This document shows, one piece after another, positions 51,493-60,661 of a DNA stretch of 64,000 nt. The stretch spans positions 496,001 to 560,000 of the forward strand of contig NZ_CP009287.1 of the NCBI RefSeq assembly GCF_000758705.1, written 5' to 3'. A program made the position numbers and the translations under genes. The notes below the pieces were generated by a model. That model saw nothing but the letters and a program-made list of their open reading frames with translations. It made no database searches and had not been told where the DNA came from. The stretch is from Paenibacillus graminis (GTDB taxonomy: Bacteria; Bacillota; Bacilli; Paenibacillales; Paenibacillaceae). Each line of letters opens with the position of its first letter. Position 1 is the stretch's first letter.

Positions 51493-52605
51493 ATGAAAAT
51501 AGGGATCAAAAAGGGACTTATCACAGGATTCGCATTATTATTGACGGCAGGTCTTGCGGCTTGCGGCAATAACAATGCAGGCAATGGGGCGGCCGCAGCA
51601 ACAGATGCACCGGCAGCAAGCAATGCGGCAGGAGCAGCAGAAACTACTAAGGCTCCGGCAAAAGATCCGGTAGAACTGCTGAATGTATCCTACGACCCGA
51701 CACGCGAGCTGTACGAGAATTATAACAAGGCGTTCTCCGCCTATTGGGAGAAAGAAACGGGCCAGAAGGTTACGGTCAAACAGTCGCATGGCGGTTCCGG
51801 AGCCCAAAGCCGGGCGGTGCAGGAAGGTCTGGAAGCGGATGTGGTCACTCTTGCCCTCGGCTACGACATTGACGCACTGAAAGACAAGGGGCTGATTAAT
51901 GAAGGCTGGGAAAGCAAATTCGAGCATAACAGCTCCCCGTACACCTCGACGATTGTGTTCCTGGTACGCAAAGGTAACCCCAAAGGCATCAAGGATTGGC
52001 CGGATCTGCTGAAAGCAGGGGTGGAGGTCATCACTCCGAACCCGAAAACCTCCGGCGGGGCACGCTGGAACTATCTTGCCGCCTGGGGCTATGCGCTCGA
52101 CCACAACAACAATGATGAAGCCAAGGCGCAGGAATTTGTCCAGGAGCTGTTCAAGCACGTACCCGTGCTGGATACCGGGGCGCGCGGGGCAACCACAACC
52201 TTTGTAGAGCGTGGAATCGGCGATGTGCTGATTGCCTGGGAGAATGAAGCCTACCTGTCGATCAAGGAGCTGGGCCCGGACAAATTCGAAATCGTCAACC
52301 CGTCCGAGAGCATTCTGGCCGAACCGCCGGTGGCCGTAGTAGACAAGGTCGCGGATAAAAGAGGCACCCGTGAGGTAGCCGAAGCTTACCTGAAGTACCT
52401 GTACACCGAAGAAGGACAAAAGATCGCTGCCGACAACTACTACCGTCCGACCCTGGAGAGCGTGAAAGAGGAATACAAGGACAAATTCCCTGAGATCAAG
52501 CTGTTCACACTCGCAGATAAATTCGGAACCTGGAAAGAAACCCAAGAGAAGCATTTCAATGACGGCGGGATTTTCGACAAAATTTACGTGCCTGGTGGCA
52601 AATAA
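51493..52605 (+). CDS. sbp: Sulfate-binding lipoprotein
   Basis: A 370-residue binding protein of the sulfate/thiosulfate family. The signal peptide ends in a lipobox (LAACGN), followed by an Ala-rich linker. Family motifs include [33 protein letters not shown] and [20 protein letters not shown]. It captures sulfate outside the membrane for the two permeases that follow. ATG 51493 was chosen over 51454 because the signal peptide begins here and GGGGAG lies upstream. Confidence 0.93.
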   Translation: MKIGIKKGLITGFALLLTAGLAACGNNNAGNGAAAATDAPAASNAAGAAETTKAPAKDPVELLNVSYDPTRELYENYNKAFSAYWEKETGQKVTVKQSHGGSGAQSRAVQEGLEADVVTLALGYDIDALKDKGLINEGWESKFEHNSSPYTSTIVFLVRKGNPKGIKDWPDLLKAGVEVITPNPKTSGGARWNYLAAWGYALDHNNNDEAKAQEFVQELFKHVPVLDTGARGATTTFVERGIGDVLIAWENEAYLSIKELGPDKFEIVNPSESILAEPPVAVVDKVADKRGTREVAEAYLKYLYTEEGQKIAADNYYRPTLESVKEEYKDKFPEIKLFTLADKFGTWKETQEKHFNDGGIFDKIYVPGGK

Positions 52606-52705
52606 TAACCAAAGCGGCTGAGAGCGGGAGAACAGCAGCAGGAGTTGCTGTAACCAAGTTCGTGTATGGTAGCTGATCGGCCGGCAAGCCGAAGGCAGGA
52701 AAGGG

Positions 52706-53557
52706 ATGAACAGGTCAATGAATGTCACCACTACGGCTGCGGTGCCGCGCAAGGTGCTGCCGGGCTTCGGACTTACGATGGGCTACAGCGTACTCTATCT
52801 GAGTCTTGTCGTATTGCTGCCGCTGTCGGCATTGTTATTCAATTCGACGGGGCTGAGCTGGGCCAAATTCTGGGATATCGCAACGGACCCGCGCGTTCTG
52901 GCCTCGTACCGGGTCAGCTTGAGCACTGCGGCAATGGCAGCCTTGGCCGATGCTTTTCTGGGGCTGCTGCTGGCTTGGGTGCTGGTGCGTTATGAGTTTC
53001 CGGGCAAAAGAATCTTTGATGCCCTGATCGATCTGCCGTTCGCGCTCCCGACAGCTGTAGCAGGTGTCTCCCTGACAGCACTGTATTCGCAAAATGGCTG
53101 GATCGGCTCTCTGCTGGAACCGCTGGGGCTTAAGATCGCCTTCACACCGCTGGGCATTACGCTCGCGCTGATGTTCATCGGTATTCCCTTTGTCGTCCGT
53201 ACCGTTCAGCCGGTGCTGGAGGACTTGGACCGGGATATGGAGGAAGCTTCGGCAACGCTGGGAGCGGGCCGCTGGCGGACCTTCCGCAGCATCGTGATCC
53301 CGGAGCTGATCCCGCCGCTGCTTACCGGCTTTGCGCTGGCGTTTGCCCGGGGAATCGGGGAATACGGGTCCGTGGTATTCATCTCCGGCAATATGCCGAT
53401 GCGCACAGAGATTGCTCCGCTGCTCATCATGTCGAAGCTGGAGCAGTTCGATTATGCCGGAGCGACAGCAGTAGCGCTGCTGCTGCTGCTGATCTCCTTC
53501 CTGATGCTGCTCGTGATCAACACGCTGCAGCGCTGGGCCCGCAAGACTTCGCGATAA
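52706..53557 (+). CDS. cysT: Sulfate ABC transporter permease CysT
   Basis: A 283-residue permease with six membrane segments; [20 protein letters not shown] and the docking loop [20 protein letters not shown] are typical for CysT/CysU. It pairs with CysW. ATG follows AGGAAAGGG, 100 bp after the binding-protein gene. Confidence 0.92.
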   Translation: MNRSMNVTTTAAVPRKVLPGFGLTMGYSVLYLSLVVLLPLSALLFNSTGLSWAKFWDIATDPRVLASYRVSLSTAAMAALADAFLGLLLAWVLVRYEFPGKRIFDALIDLPFALPTAVAGVSLTALYSQNGWIGSLLEPLGLKIAFTPLGITLALMFIGIPFVVRTVQPVLEDLDRDMEEASATLGAGRWRTFRSIVIPELIPPLLTGFALAFARGIGEYGSVVFISGNMPMRTEIAPLLIMSKLEQFDYAGATAVALLLLLISFLMLLVINTLQRWARKTSR

Positions 53558-53585
53558 GCAGACCAATAATTCAGGAGGTATAATC

Positions 53586-54449
53586 ATGGCTGGTACTGTC
53601 CCTATGGCTGCCCCCCGTCCGCACCGGACTGCAGCATCCCCTGCAACAACGGAATCTTCCACCGTGAAGTGGGTGCTGGTCGCAGCGGCTGGTCTTGTGC
53701 TGTTCTGGCTGATTGCACTGCCGCTGATCGTGGTGCTGACAGAGGCGCTGAAGCGGGGCTGGGATGTCTTCCTGGCAGCGCTGACCGATCCGGATGCCGC
53801 TTCCGCCCTGCGGCTGACGCTGCTGGTTGCTGTAATCACCGTGCCGCTGAATACCCTGTTCGGGGTGATGGCTGCTTGGGCGGTGACCAAGTTCTGTTTT
53901 CGCGGTAAAGGGTTTCTAATTACGCTGATTGACCTGCCTTTTGCCGTATCGCCGGTCATCGGCGGGCTGATCTTTGTGCTTGTCTTCGGTTCGAACGGCT
54001 GGTTCGGGTCCTGGCTCAGCGCCCATGACATTAAGATTGTCTTTGCCCTTCCGGGCATCGTGCTCGCCACACTGTTTGTGACTTTTCCTTTTGTGGCCCG
54101 CGAGCTGATTCCGCTGATGGAGGACCAGGGCACTCAGGAAGAGGAAGCGGCCATTACACTCGGGGCTCATGGCTGGCAGATTTTCTGGCGCGTAACGCTG
54201 CCGAATATCAAATGGGGGCTGCTGTACGGAATTATCCTCTGCAATGCGCGGGCGATGGGAGAGTTCGGTGCAGTATCCGTTGTATCCGGGCATATTCGCG
54301 GTGAGACGAACACGCTGCCGCTGCATGTTGAAATTTTGTATAACGAATATCAGTTTTCGGCTTCCTTCGCCGTTGCTTCGCTGCTGCTGCTGCTCGCTTT
54401 GGTAACGATGATCGTAAAAAGCTGGCTTACACGCAAAAATGCACATTGA
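53586..54449 (+). CDS. cysW: Sulfate ABC transporter permease CysW
   Basis: A 287-residue permease with six membrane segments and the docking loop [40 protein letters not shown] is typical for CysW. A strong CAGGAGG site precedes ATG, 28 bp after cysT. The expected ATPase gene cysA does not follow. Confidence 0.92.
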   Translation: MAGTVPMAAPRPHRTAASPATTESSTVKWVLVAAAGLVLFWLIALPLIVVLTEALKRGWDVFLAALTDPDAASALRLTLLVAVITVPLNTLFGVMAAWAVTKFCFRGKGFLITLIDLPFAVSPVIGGLIFVLVFGSNGWFGSWLSAHDIKIVFALPGIVLATLFVTFPFVARELIPLMEDQGTQEEEAAITLGAHGWQIFWRVTLPNIKWGLLYGIILCNARAMGEFGAVSVVSGHIRGETNTLPLHVEILYNEYQFSASFAVASLLLLLALVTMIVKSWLTRKNAH

Positions 54450-54549
54450 CAGTCTGTTTGCTTCCATGCTAAGTTAAACCATAGTATACAGGTTGGTTAT
54501 AACGGAATTAGCGCATAATCCCCCTGTCCGGGGAGAGGGAGGCTGGAGA

Positions 54550-54771
54550 ATGGCTAAGCCACTGAAAGTGGATGAGGTATGGCTTGCGCGGATTACGGAG
54601 CTTTTGGACGATATGGAATTCGGTTCCCTGCACATCGTGGTGCATGAAGGGCAAATTGTGCAGATGGAGCGGACCGAGCGCAAGCGTTGGGAGAACAGCA
54701 CTGCTAATACACGTTATAGTGGAGAGGCCGGAAGCCGGCGGACCGATTCCCGTTCTGCGGGACGAGGATAG
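54550..54771 (+). CDS. YezD family protein (DUF2292)
   Basis: A 73-residue protein with the DUF2292 core WLARITELLDDMEFGSLHIV and HEGQIVQMERTERKRW, followed by an unrelated polar tail. YezD proteins often lie beside sulfate transport or sulfur metabolism genes, and this one closes the sulfate operon; its role is unknown. ATG 54550 follows GAGGGAGG; the open frame starting at 54493 is not supported. Confidence 0.85.
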   Translation: MAKPLKVDEVWLARITELLDDMEFGSLHIVVHEGQIVQMERTERKRWENSTANTRYSGEAGSRRTDSRSAGRG

Positions 54772-54778
54772 TTGCTTA

Positions 54779-54810
54779 AGAAAGACCTTCATCCGGGTGA
54801 AGGTCTTTCT
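54779..54810 (+). terminator. Intrinsic terminator of the sulfate operon
   Basis: A 13-bp stem (AGAAAGACCTTCA and complement) with a short loop, eight bp after the last stop codon, then GTTTC. Confidence 0.8.
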
Positions 54811-54837
54811 GTTTCACTGTTTAGGGCGGGGGAGATA

Positions 54838-54888
54838 AAAAAAACGGGTGCGCTGTCCCATGAAGGACGGTGCAGCCGTTTTTTTCTG
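54838..54888. terminator. Second bidirectional terminator
   Basis: AAAAAACGG and CCGTTTTTTT enclose a GTCC/GGAC hairpin. On the minus strand it ends the DUF-type membrane protein gene. Confidence 0.7.
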
Positions 54889-54968
54889 AAATGAGAGATT
54901 TCCTCTTGCGTTTTGTACAATCCATTTATCATGGCTCGTGAGTGCGCTCCTCTTTTTAAGCTTCCCCG

Positions 54969-55277
54969 TTAGTAGCGCGGTGTGCGCCGTGAGGCGGATA
55001 TCCCCTCAATGAGCAGAATAATTGCAGTCACAGCGTGCATAATCCAACCAACAAAAGGAATTAACGCGACAACCGAGGTAACAATCCCAACCACGTTGCC
55101 GACAATAGGTCCACGCTCTCTCAACAGCAGTACTACGGCAACTGCGTGCAGAAGGAACGCAACACCCAGCGGTGCCCAGGCATTAGCGACGACAAAAGCT
55201 CCGCCGATGAACGGCAGCGCCAAAAAAGCCTCATAAGCAAAGGTCCCCCATTTGAACAGTTTTCCTATTGGAGTCAT
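54969..55277 (-). CDS. Small membrane protein of unknown function
   Basis: A 102-residue protein with three to four membrane segments (AFLALPFIGGAFVVANAW, LGVAFLLHAVAVVLLL, VGIVTSVVALIPFVGWIM, AVTAIILLIEG). No domain is recognised by me. ATG 55277 lies seven bases after GGGTGA; TTG 55292 overlaps this site. It stands alone between terminators and the GNAT gene. Confidence 0.75.
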   Translation of the reverse strand: MTPIGKLFKWGTFAYEAFLALPFIGGAFVVANAWAPLGVAFLLHAVAVVLLLRERGPIVGNVVGIVTSVVALIPFVGWIMHAVTAIILLIEGISASRRTPRY

Positions 55278-55529
55278 GATGACTTCACCCAACCTTTCGG
55301 CATAATAATATGATCCTATTCCACAGTTTACCCAAGAATACGGGCAGAGAATATTCCAGCTGTAAAAGAACAGCGGCTTTGAGTCATTGTACGTTCTGAA
55401 ATGGATAATGTTTCAAGATGCAGTGTATCTGTCAGACTATTCTTGCTTGCCGGCAGTGGTGTCATATATATTGATAGCAGCTGCAGGTCTCACAGCAGTA
55501 CAGCGGAGTTATAGAGAGGAGCAGGCGTG

Positions 55530-55940
55530 ATGATGGAGGATAAGCTGGAAATCCGCCATGAGCGGCCTTCGGTAGAACAATATCTGGCGCTGCGGATGGA
55601 AGCAGGATTGAGCGCAATGAGTGCCGGGGGAGCGGAAATCGGGTTGCCCCGGTCCGTATTTGCAGTGACTCTGTATGAAGAGGGCGCGCTTGTCGGAATG
55701 GGGCGCGTGGTCGGGGACGGAGGCTGCTTTTTTCAAGTGACCGATATTGCCGTGAAGCCATCCTGTCAGGGACGCGGCCTGGGGAAGATCATAATGCGGG
55801 AAATCCGCAGTTTTTTGGATACGGTGCCGGACAGGTCTTATATCAGTCTGATTGCCGATGGAGAGGCCGCAAGGCTGTATGCGCAGTACGGCTTTGAGCC
55901 GGTCATGCCTGATTCGCAGGGAATGTTCCTGCGGCGCTAA
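55530..55940 (+). CDS. GNAT-family acetyltransferase
   Basis: A 136-residue GNAT protein. The acetyl-CoA loop is VKPSCQGRGLGKIIMREI, preceded by the beta-4 strand FFQVTDIAV and followed by YAQYGFEPVMPDSQGMF. Substrate unknown; the closest type is YkkB/YitH-like small-molecule acetylase. A GAGGAG site precedes the starts GTG 55527 and ATG 55530. Confidence 0.88.
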   Translation: MMEDKLEIRHERPSVEQYLALRMEAGLSAMSAGGAEIGLPRSVFAVTLYEEGALVGMGRVVGDGGCFFQVTDIAVKPSCQGRGLGKIIMREIRSFLDTVPDRSYISLIADGEAARLYAQYGFEPVMPDSQGMFLRR

Positions 55941-55990
55941 TCTTGGAGATAATAAGAACAAACTGCGAATAGAAAGTGAGGGTTTCTGGT

Positions 55991-56623
55991 ATGGATGTTG
56001 TGGTTTTTGGAGCCACGGGAACGATCGGCAGAGCCATTGTGCAGGAAGCGTTAAATAGAAAACATGAGGTCACCGCAGTGGTCCGCAATCCGGCTTCACT
56101 GGAGCTGGAACATGAGCGCCTGCAGGTCATTGTTGCAGATATTCTGGACCCGGTGGCGGTAGCAGAGGCTGTACGCGGGCATGAAGAGGTAATCAGTGCT
56201 TTTGGTCCCGCAGCCGGAAGGGAGAACGATCTGGTGCGCGCGGCGGAGAGTCTGCTGGAGGGTATGCAGGCTGTAGGGCTAAAGCGCCTGCTGGTGATTG
56301 GCGGCGCGGGAACCCTGAAGACGGAGTCGGGCGAGTGGCTGATGGATACGCCGGGGTTCCCCGGGAAATTCCGGCTGCTGGCGGAGGCGCATGGACATGC
56401 CTATGAAATCTATAGCGCCTCTTCATTGGACTACACGTATCTCAGCCCGCCTGCCGTCATCCGCCCCGGCCGCCGGACCGGACAGTTCCGCATCGGCCTG
56501 GACCGTCTGGTGGTAGATGAGGACGGAGACAGCAGCATCAGCGTGGAGGATTTTGCTGTAGCTGTCATTGACGAACTGGAGGAAGGAAACTTCAGCCGGT
56601 CCCGGTTTACGGTGGGATACTGA
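55991..56623 (+). CDS. NAD(P)-binding atypical SDR (YwnB/YhfK-like)
   Basis: A 210-residue protein with a Rossmann fold: VVVFGATGTIGRAIV, VRNP after beta-2 (NADP preference) and LLVIGGAGTL. It matches NAD(P)H-binding atypical SDRs such as YwnB and BVR-B. The substrate is unknown. ATG 55991 is used because it begins the Rossmann strand; the frame is open from 55976. Confidence 0.87.
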   Translation: MDVVVFGATGTIGRAIVQEALNRKHEVTAVVRNPASLELEHERLQVIVADILDPVAVAEAVRGHEEVISAFGPAAGRENDLVRAAESLLEGMQAVGLKRLLVIGGAGTLKTESGEWLMDTPGFPGKFRLLAEAHGHAYEIYSASSLDYTYLSPPAVIRPGRRTGQFRIGLDRLVVDEDGDSSISVEDFAVAVIDELEEGNFSRSRFTVGY

Positions 56624-56673
56624 GCGGGGACAGGCCTGTCCGGAGCGTATGCCGAACCAAATATGAAGTAAGG

Positions 56674-56699
56674 CCTTCCGTTTTCGGGAGGTTTTTTTT
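56674..56699 (+). terminator. Intrinsic terminator
   Basis: CCTTCCG and CGGGAGG (one G-U) with a TTTT loop, followed by eight T. Confidence 0.85.
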
Positions 56700-56799
56700 G
56701 GTAACAGGGCAGTAGAACCCTTGGAATATTCGGAGTAAACAGGATTTGCTTGAGTCCCCTGTACCAAGTACAATCGAATCAACTAAGGGGGCTGGGCTA

Positions 56800-58695
56800 A
56801 TGTATATAGTGACTGCGCAGGAAATGCGGGAGCTGGACCGCCAGACGATTGAGCGGCTGGGCATCCCGGCGGTAGCGCTGATGGAAAATGCGGGCAGGGC
56901 CATTGCGGAGGAGATCCTTAAGCTTTGCCGCCACAGATCCGGCAAAGCTGATACCTCTGCTGCATGGACACTTGGGACAGGCGGAGGTGTGCACCAGCCG
57001 GGCCGCACTGAGGCTGGCACACCGGGCAGGAGCGCGGACGGCGGAGCGTACAGTCCGGGTGGAATGCGGGGCGGCGGCGTGTACGGACCAGGTGGAGCGC
57101 GGGGCGGCGGCGTGTACGGACCAGATGGAGCGCGGGGCGGCAGAGTGTACGGACCAGATGGAGCGCGGGGCGGCGGCGTGTACGGACCAGATGGAGCGCG
57201 GGATGGCAGGGTGTACGGACCAGATGGAACGGGGGGCGCAGGCGGCCCGGGGATCAAGCCGCCGGGCTTCACGGTCAGCGGCGATAGCGCGCTGACCCTA
57301 GAGCATGCCGGCGCCGAGCATTGGCTCATCCTGGCCGGCAAAGGCAATAACGGCGGCGACGGACTGGCCGCCGCCCGGCACCTGCGTGAGGCGGGCATCG
57401 CCGTCACGCTGGTGTACGCGGCCGCGCCGGAGTCGCTGGCCGGCGAAGCCGCCCTGCAGCGTGATGCCGCTGCAGCCCTGGGCCTGCCCGCCGTAGTCTA
57501 CGGCCGGGACCGGGTGGACTTTGCCGCATGCAGCGGCATCCTGGATGCGCTGCTCGGCACCGGCAGCGCGGGCGCCCCGCGCGGTGCCTATGCGGAGCTG
57601 ATTGCCGCCGCAAATGGCAGCGGCAAACCCATTGTGTCCGCAGACATCCCCAGCGGGCTGGATGCGGACACGGGCCAGACGCATGAGCCATGCATTCATG
57701 CGGCGGTGACAGTCTGCCTCGCGTTTCTCAAACGCGGGCTGCTGCAATATCCCGGCGCGGGCAACGCCGGGCAGGTGGTGGTCCGCTCCATCGGCATTCC
57801 CGCTGCCTTGGCGCAGAAGAGCGGCGTGCCGGCGAGCCTGCTGACGCCGGAGGTGCTGAAGGCGCGTCTGCAGGTCGACGTTTCGCGCCGCCGTTCGCCC
57901 GAGGGCCACAAGGGCACCTACGGGCATGTTCTGCTGGCAGCGGGAAGCCTGGGCATGAGCGGTGCAGGACTCCTTGCCGCCCGGGCCGCTCTCCGCGCAG
58001 GCTGCGGCCTGGTGACCTGGACGCTGCCTACAGCGCTGCTGCCCTATGTCATTGGCGCAGCCCCGGAGCTGATGCTGGCAGCGGCCGGCGGTGAGAATGG
58101 CACCTGGAGCGCCGGGACTGCCGCAGAAGTGCTGCGGTTAAGCAAGGGCAGAGATGTCACTGCTGTAGGGCCGGGGCTTGGACGGTTTGAGGGCGATCAG
58201 GAATGGCTGCGGATGCTGTGGGAAGGCATCGCTGCTCCGCTTGTTATCGATGCCGATGCGCTGAATATTCTTGCGGACAGCCATTACAGCTCCTGGGCAA
58301 GCCGCCGCCATCCGGTGATCCTGACGCCTCATCCGGGGGAGATGGCCCGGCTGGCCGGAATATCTACGGCTGAGGTGCAGAGGGACCGGATCGGCCTGGC
58401 GCTGGCTTATGCCCGGGAGCATGGGGTAACCCTTGTGCTGAAGGGGGCCCATACGGTGGTCGCCACGCCTGAAGGGGAGGCTTATGTGAATATCACGGGC
58501 CATCCGGGTATGGGAACCGGCGGTGCGGGCGATGTGCTGACCGGCATCATTGCGGGGTTGCTTGCGCAAGGGCTCCATGCTGCGCAGGCAGCGGCCTTTG
58601 GCGTCTATCTGCACGGCCTGGCCGGGGAACGGGCTGCCCGCCAGCGCCATGATCCGTCGGCATTGATCGCCGGAGATATCATCGAGGCGCTTTGA
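56800..58695 (+). CDS. nnr: Bifunctional NAD(P)HX epimerase/dehydratase with repeat insertion
   Basis: A 631-residue fusion of YjeF_N epimerase and ADP-dependent dehydratase domains, which repair hydrated NAD(P)H. The epimerase has ALMENAGRAI, AGKGNNGGDGLAAARHL, DALLGTGSAG and DIPSGLDADTG. The dehydratase has GSLGMSGAGLLAARAALRAG, LTPHPGEMARL, VLKGAHTVV and the nucleotide motif GTGGAGDVLTGIIAGLLAQG. Between ALMENAGRAI and AGKGNN is an insertion of about 110 residues rich in Gly, with five 11-residue repeats (RGGGVYGPDGA). The family is usually about 500 residues, so the insert explains the extra length. Confidence 0.92.
   Translation: MYIVTAQEMRELDRQTIERLGIPAVALMENAGRAIAEEILKLCRHRSGKADTSAAWTLGTGGGVHQPGRTEAGTPGRSADGGAYSPGGMRGGGVYGPGGARGGGVYGPDGARGGRVYGPDGARGGGVYGPDGARDGRVYGPDGTGGAGGPGIKPPGFTVSGDSALTLEHAGAEHWLILAGKGNNGGDGLAAARHLREAGIAVTLVYAAAPESLAGEAALQRDAAAALGLPAVVYGRDRVDFAACSGILDALLGTGSAGAPRGAYAELIAAANGSGKPIVSADIPSGLDADTGQTHEPCIHAAVTVCLAFLKRGLLQYPGAGNAGQVVVRSIGIPAALAQKSGVPASLLTPEVLKARLQVDVSRRRSPEGHKGTYGHVLLAAGSLGMSGAGLLAARAALRAGCGLVTWTLPTALLPYVIGAAPELMLAAAGGENGTWSAGTAAEVLRLSKGRDVTAVGPGLGRFEGDQEWLRMLWEGIAAPLVIDADALNILADSHYSSWASRRHPVILTPHPGEMARLAGISTAEVQRDRIGLALAYAREHGVTLVLKGAHTVVATPEGEAYVNITGHPGMGTGGAGDVLTGIIAGLLAQGLHAAQAAAFGVYLHGLAGERAARQRHDPSALIAGDIIEAL
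57067..57231 (+). repeat. 33-bp tandem repeats inside nnr
   Basis: Five head-to-tail copies of a 33-bp unit encode RGGGVYGPDGA-type repeats. The frame is kept. They lie between two conserved epimerase motifs, in a loop region. Confidence 0.85.
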
Positions 58696-58809
58696 TTCCG
58701 GAGGCGAGGGCGTTGTGATACTTATGAAGAGCAACTGTTGCCTCCTGTATCACCTTGTCTGAAATGCACACCGTAGCCAAGCAGAAGTCTTTTTAGCCAT
58801 AGGCAGTAT

Positions 58810-59265
58810 TCAGAACAACACCAGACAGATCAGCGGGACAAACAGGGCGAATACCGGAAGCAGGAGCGGCTGACGTTCTCCGGCCAGCTGGGAAAGCCGG
58901 AACAGCAGCAACGCAAATATCCCGGCGATACCGCAGGTCACAGCGTCCCCACCCTGCTCCGCGGCCAGCCATACGCCTGCGCCATAGCCGCAGGCCGCAT
59001 ACAGCACAAGGGCCGGGGTGAGCGAATCGAAGCGGAACACGCGCAGCAGGGCATCCGATACCAGTGCGGCCGGCAGCCCATAGGCATAGATGGCATAAGG
59101 CACCGAGGTCGGCCAGCCCTCCGGTACACCCTCGGTATGCGGAAATGCGAGCATAACCAGAGAGACCAGCATAAATGTCAAACCGGCGGCAGACAGCTTC
59201 GTCAGTGCATACATCCCTGCACTCAGCCTCACGGATGGAAGATCATAATCCTTCAACTTGTTCAT
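58810..59265 (-). CDS. Membrane protein of unknown function
   Basis: A 151-residue protein with four to five membrane segments (GLTFMLVSLVMLAFP, YAIYAYGLPAALVSDALL, PALVLYAACGYGAGVWLA, GIAGIFALLLFRL, LLLPVFALFVPLICLVLF). No family is recognised. AAAGGA precedes the ATG. It lies 33 bp after the SDR gene on the same strand and is probably co-transcribed with it. Confidence 0.75.
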   Translation of the reverse strand: MNKLKDYDLPSVRLSAGMYALTKLSAAGLTFMLVSLVMLAFPHTEGVPEGWPTSVPYAIYAYGLPAALVSDALLRVFRFDSLTPALVLYAACGYGAGVWLAAEQGGDAVTCGIAGIFALLLFRLSQLAGERQPLLLPVFALFVPLICLVLF

Positions 59266-59298
59266 GAGTTTAACATCCTTTCTGGAGTGAACATGGCG

Positions 59299-60198
59299 TT
59301 AGCTGGTCACCATGTCCCCTCCGTTAACATGAATGCAGGTTCCGGTAACGTAAGTGGAGTCGGGTCCGGCCAAATAGACGTAGGCTCCCGCCAGCTCGTA
59401 GGGCTGGGCGGCCCGCTTGAAGGGGGTATCAGTACCGAATACACTGACTTCTTCGGCGGGGTAACTGGACGGAATCAGCGGGGTCCACACCGGACCGGGA
59501 GCCACGCTGTTGACACGGATTCCACTGTCGGCAAGCGACAGGGCGAGGGAGCGGGTGAACGTGACAACAGCGCCTTTGGTGGATGAATAATCAATGAGCT
59601 TCTTATTGCCTTGGTAAGCGGTGATGGATGCGGTGTTAATAATGGAGGCCCCAGTGCACAGATGCGGCAGCGCGGCTTGCGTCAGGAAAAAGAACGGAAA
59701 AATATTCGTGCGGTACGTCTCGTACAACTGCTCTTCCGAGATATCCAGGACGCTCTGCTGCGGATACTGTACCCCGTGATTGTTGACCAGGATATCCAGT
59801 TTGCCGAAGGTCCGCACGGTATGCTCCACCGCCTGGATACAGTTCGCTTTATACCGTAAGTCGGTCTGAATCCGCAGGCAGCGCTGTCCCAGCTCTTCAA
59901 TACGCCGCTGTGTGGCTTCGGCATCGGACGCCTCATAGAGGTAGGCAATGGCGACATCCGCACCTTCTTTGGCAAAAGCAATCGCAGCGGCTTTCCCGAT
60001 CCCGCTGTCTCCGCCGGTAATCAGCGCAACCTTGCCGTCCAGCTTTCCGCTGCCGCGGCTGTCCGGGTTTTCGCTGATTGGCCGGGGCTGCATCAGACTC
60101 TCCAGTCCAGGCTGGCGGTCCTGATGCTGTGGGGGAAAGGCTATGGGCTGCACACGGCAGACCGTACGTTCTCCGTAATAGGGATATACAGGATTCAT
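59299..60198 (-). CDS. General-stress-type SDR oxidoreductase (YdaD/YhdF-like)
   Basis: A 299-residue SDR with the N-terminal extension typical of the YdaD/YhxC group (FPPQHQDRQPGLESLMQPRP). It has TGGDSGIGKA, NNHG (NNAG in most SDRs), a catalytic Ser in NTASITAYQG and YSSTKGA, and ends in NGGDMVTS. B. subtilis homologues are SigB-dependent; no SigB motif is obvious here. The substrate is unknown. ATG 60198 follows GAGGAG. Confidence 0.9.
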   Translation of the reverse strand: MNPVYPYYGERTVCRVQPIAFPPQHQDRQPGLESLMQPRPISENPDSRGSGKLDGKVALITGGDSGIGKAAAIAFAKEGADVAIAYLYEASDAEATQRRIEELGQRCLRIQTDLRYKANCIQAVEHTVRTFGKLDILVNNHGVQYPQQSVLDISEEQLYETYRTNIFPFFFLTQAALPHLCTGASIINTASITAYQGNKKLIDYSSTKGAVVTFTRSLALSLADSGIRVNSVAPGPVWTPLIPSSYPAEEVSVFGTDTPFKRAAQPYELAGAYVYLAGPDSTYVTGTCIHVNGGDMVTS

Positions 60199-60420
60199 TA
60201 GCGACACTCCTCGGGTGCATTCTGTGATTCTGTATATTTTTATGCATGCGCCCAGAAAAGCGTGCGCCCCCTCCTGTCCCCGCTACGCAGCTTGTGTCTG
60301 CCGGACATGCACATCTGAAGGAGCTGTACATGGAGAAATTGAATGCTATATGAGTCTATATGAGCTGACTGGAGCACTTGAAAGCCTGGGGAGCGCCAAA
60401 AGGCTCATCAAATGCTAAGG

Positions 60421-60608
60421 CTAAGTGGAAAAAGTAAAGCTAATTCGCTGAAATCCTGGCTGCAGAAGGTTTTAGTTGGATTTTGTACACCTAATTCGTG
60501 CATACTCATCCCTTACGGTCACTTTTAGTCGAATTAGTGGTACTTTTTCCAACATAATATGTACCATAAGCTGTGTGAGTCGGATTAGTGATACTTTTTC
60601 CAACATAA
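60421..60608. repeat. Intergenic four-module dyad element, copy 8
   Basis: Forward modules at 60421 (TAAGTGGAAAAAGTAAAGCT) and 60472 (TTAGTTGGATTTTGTACACC), inverted modules at 60533 (TTAGTGGTACTTTTTCCAAC) and 60584 (TTAGTGATACTTTTTCCAAC). Complete, 188 bp. Between 60199 and 60420 I see no gene. Confidence 0.85.
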
Positions 60609-60661
60609 AATGCACCATTAGCCGGATGAACCCGATTAGTTTCGACAGGAGGTGAAGCAGG

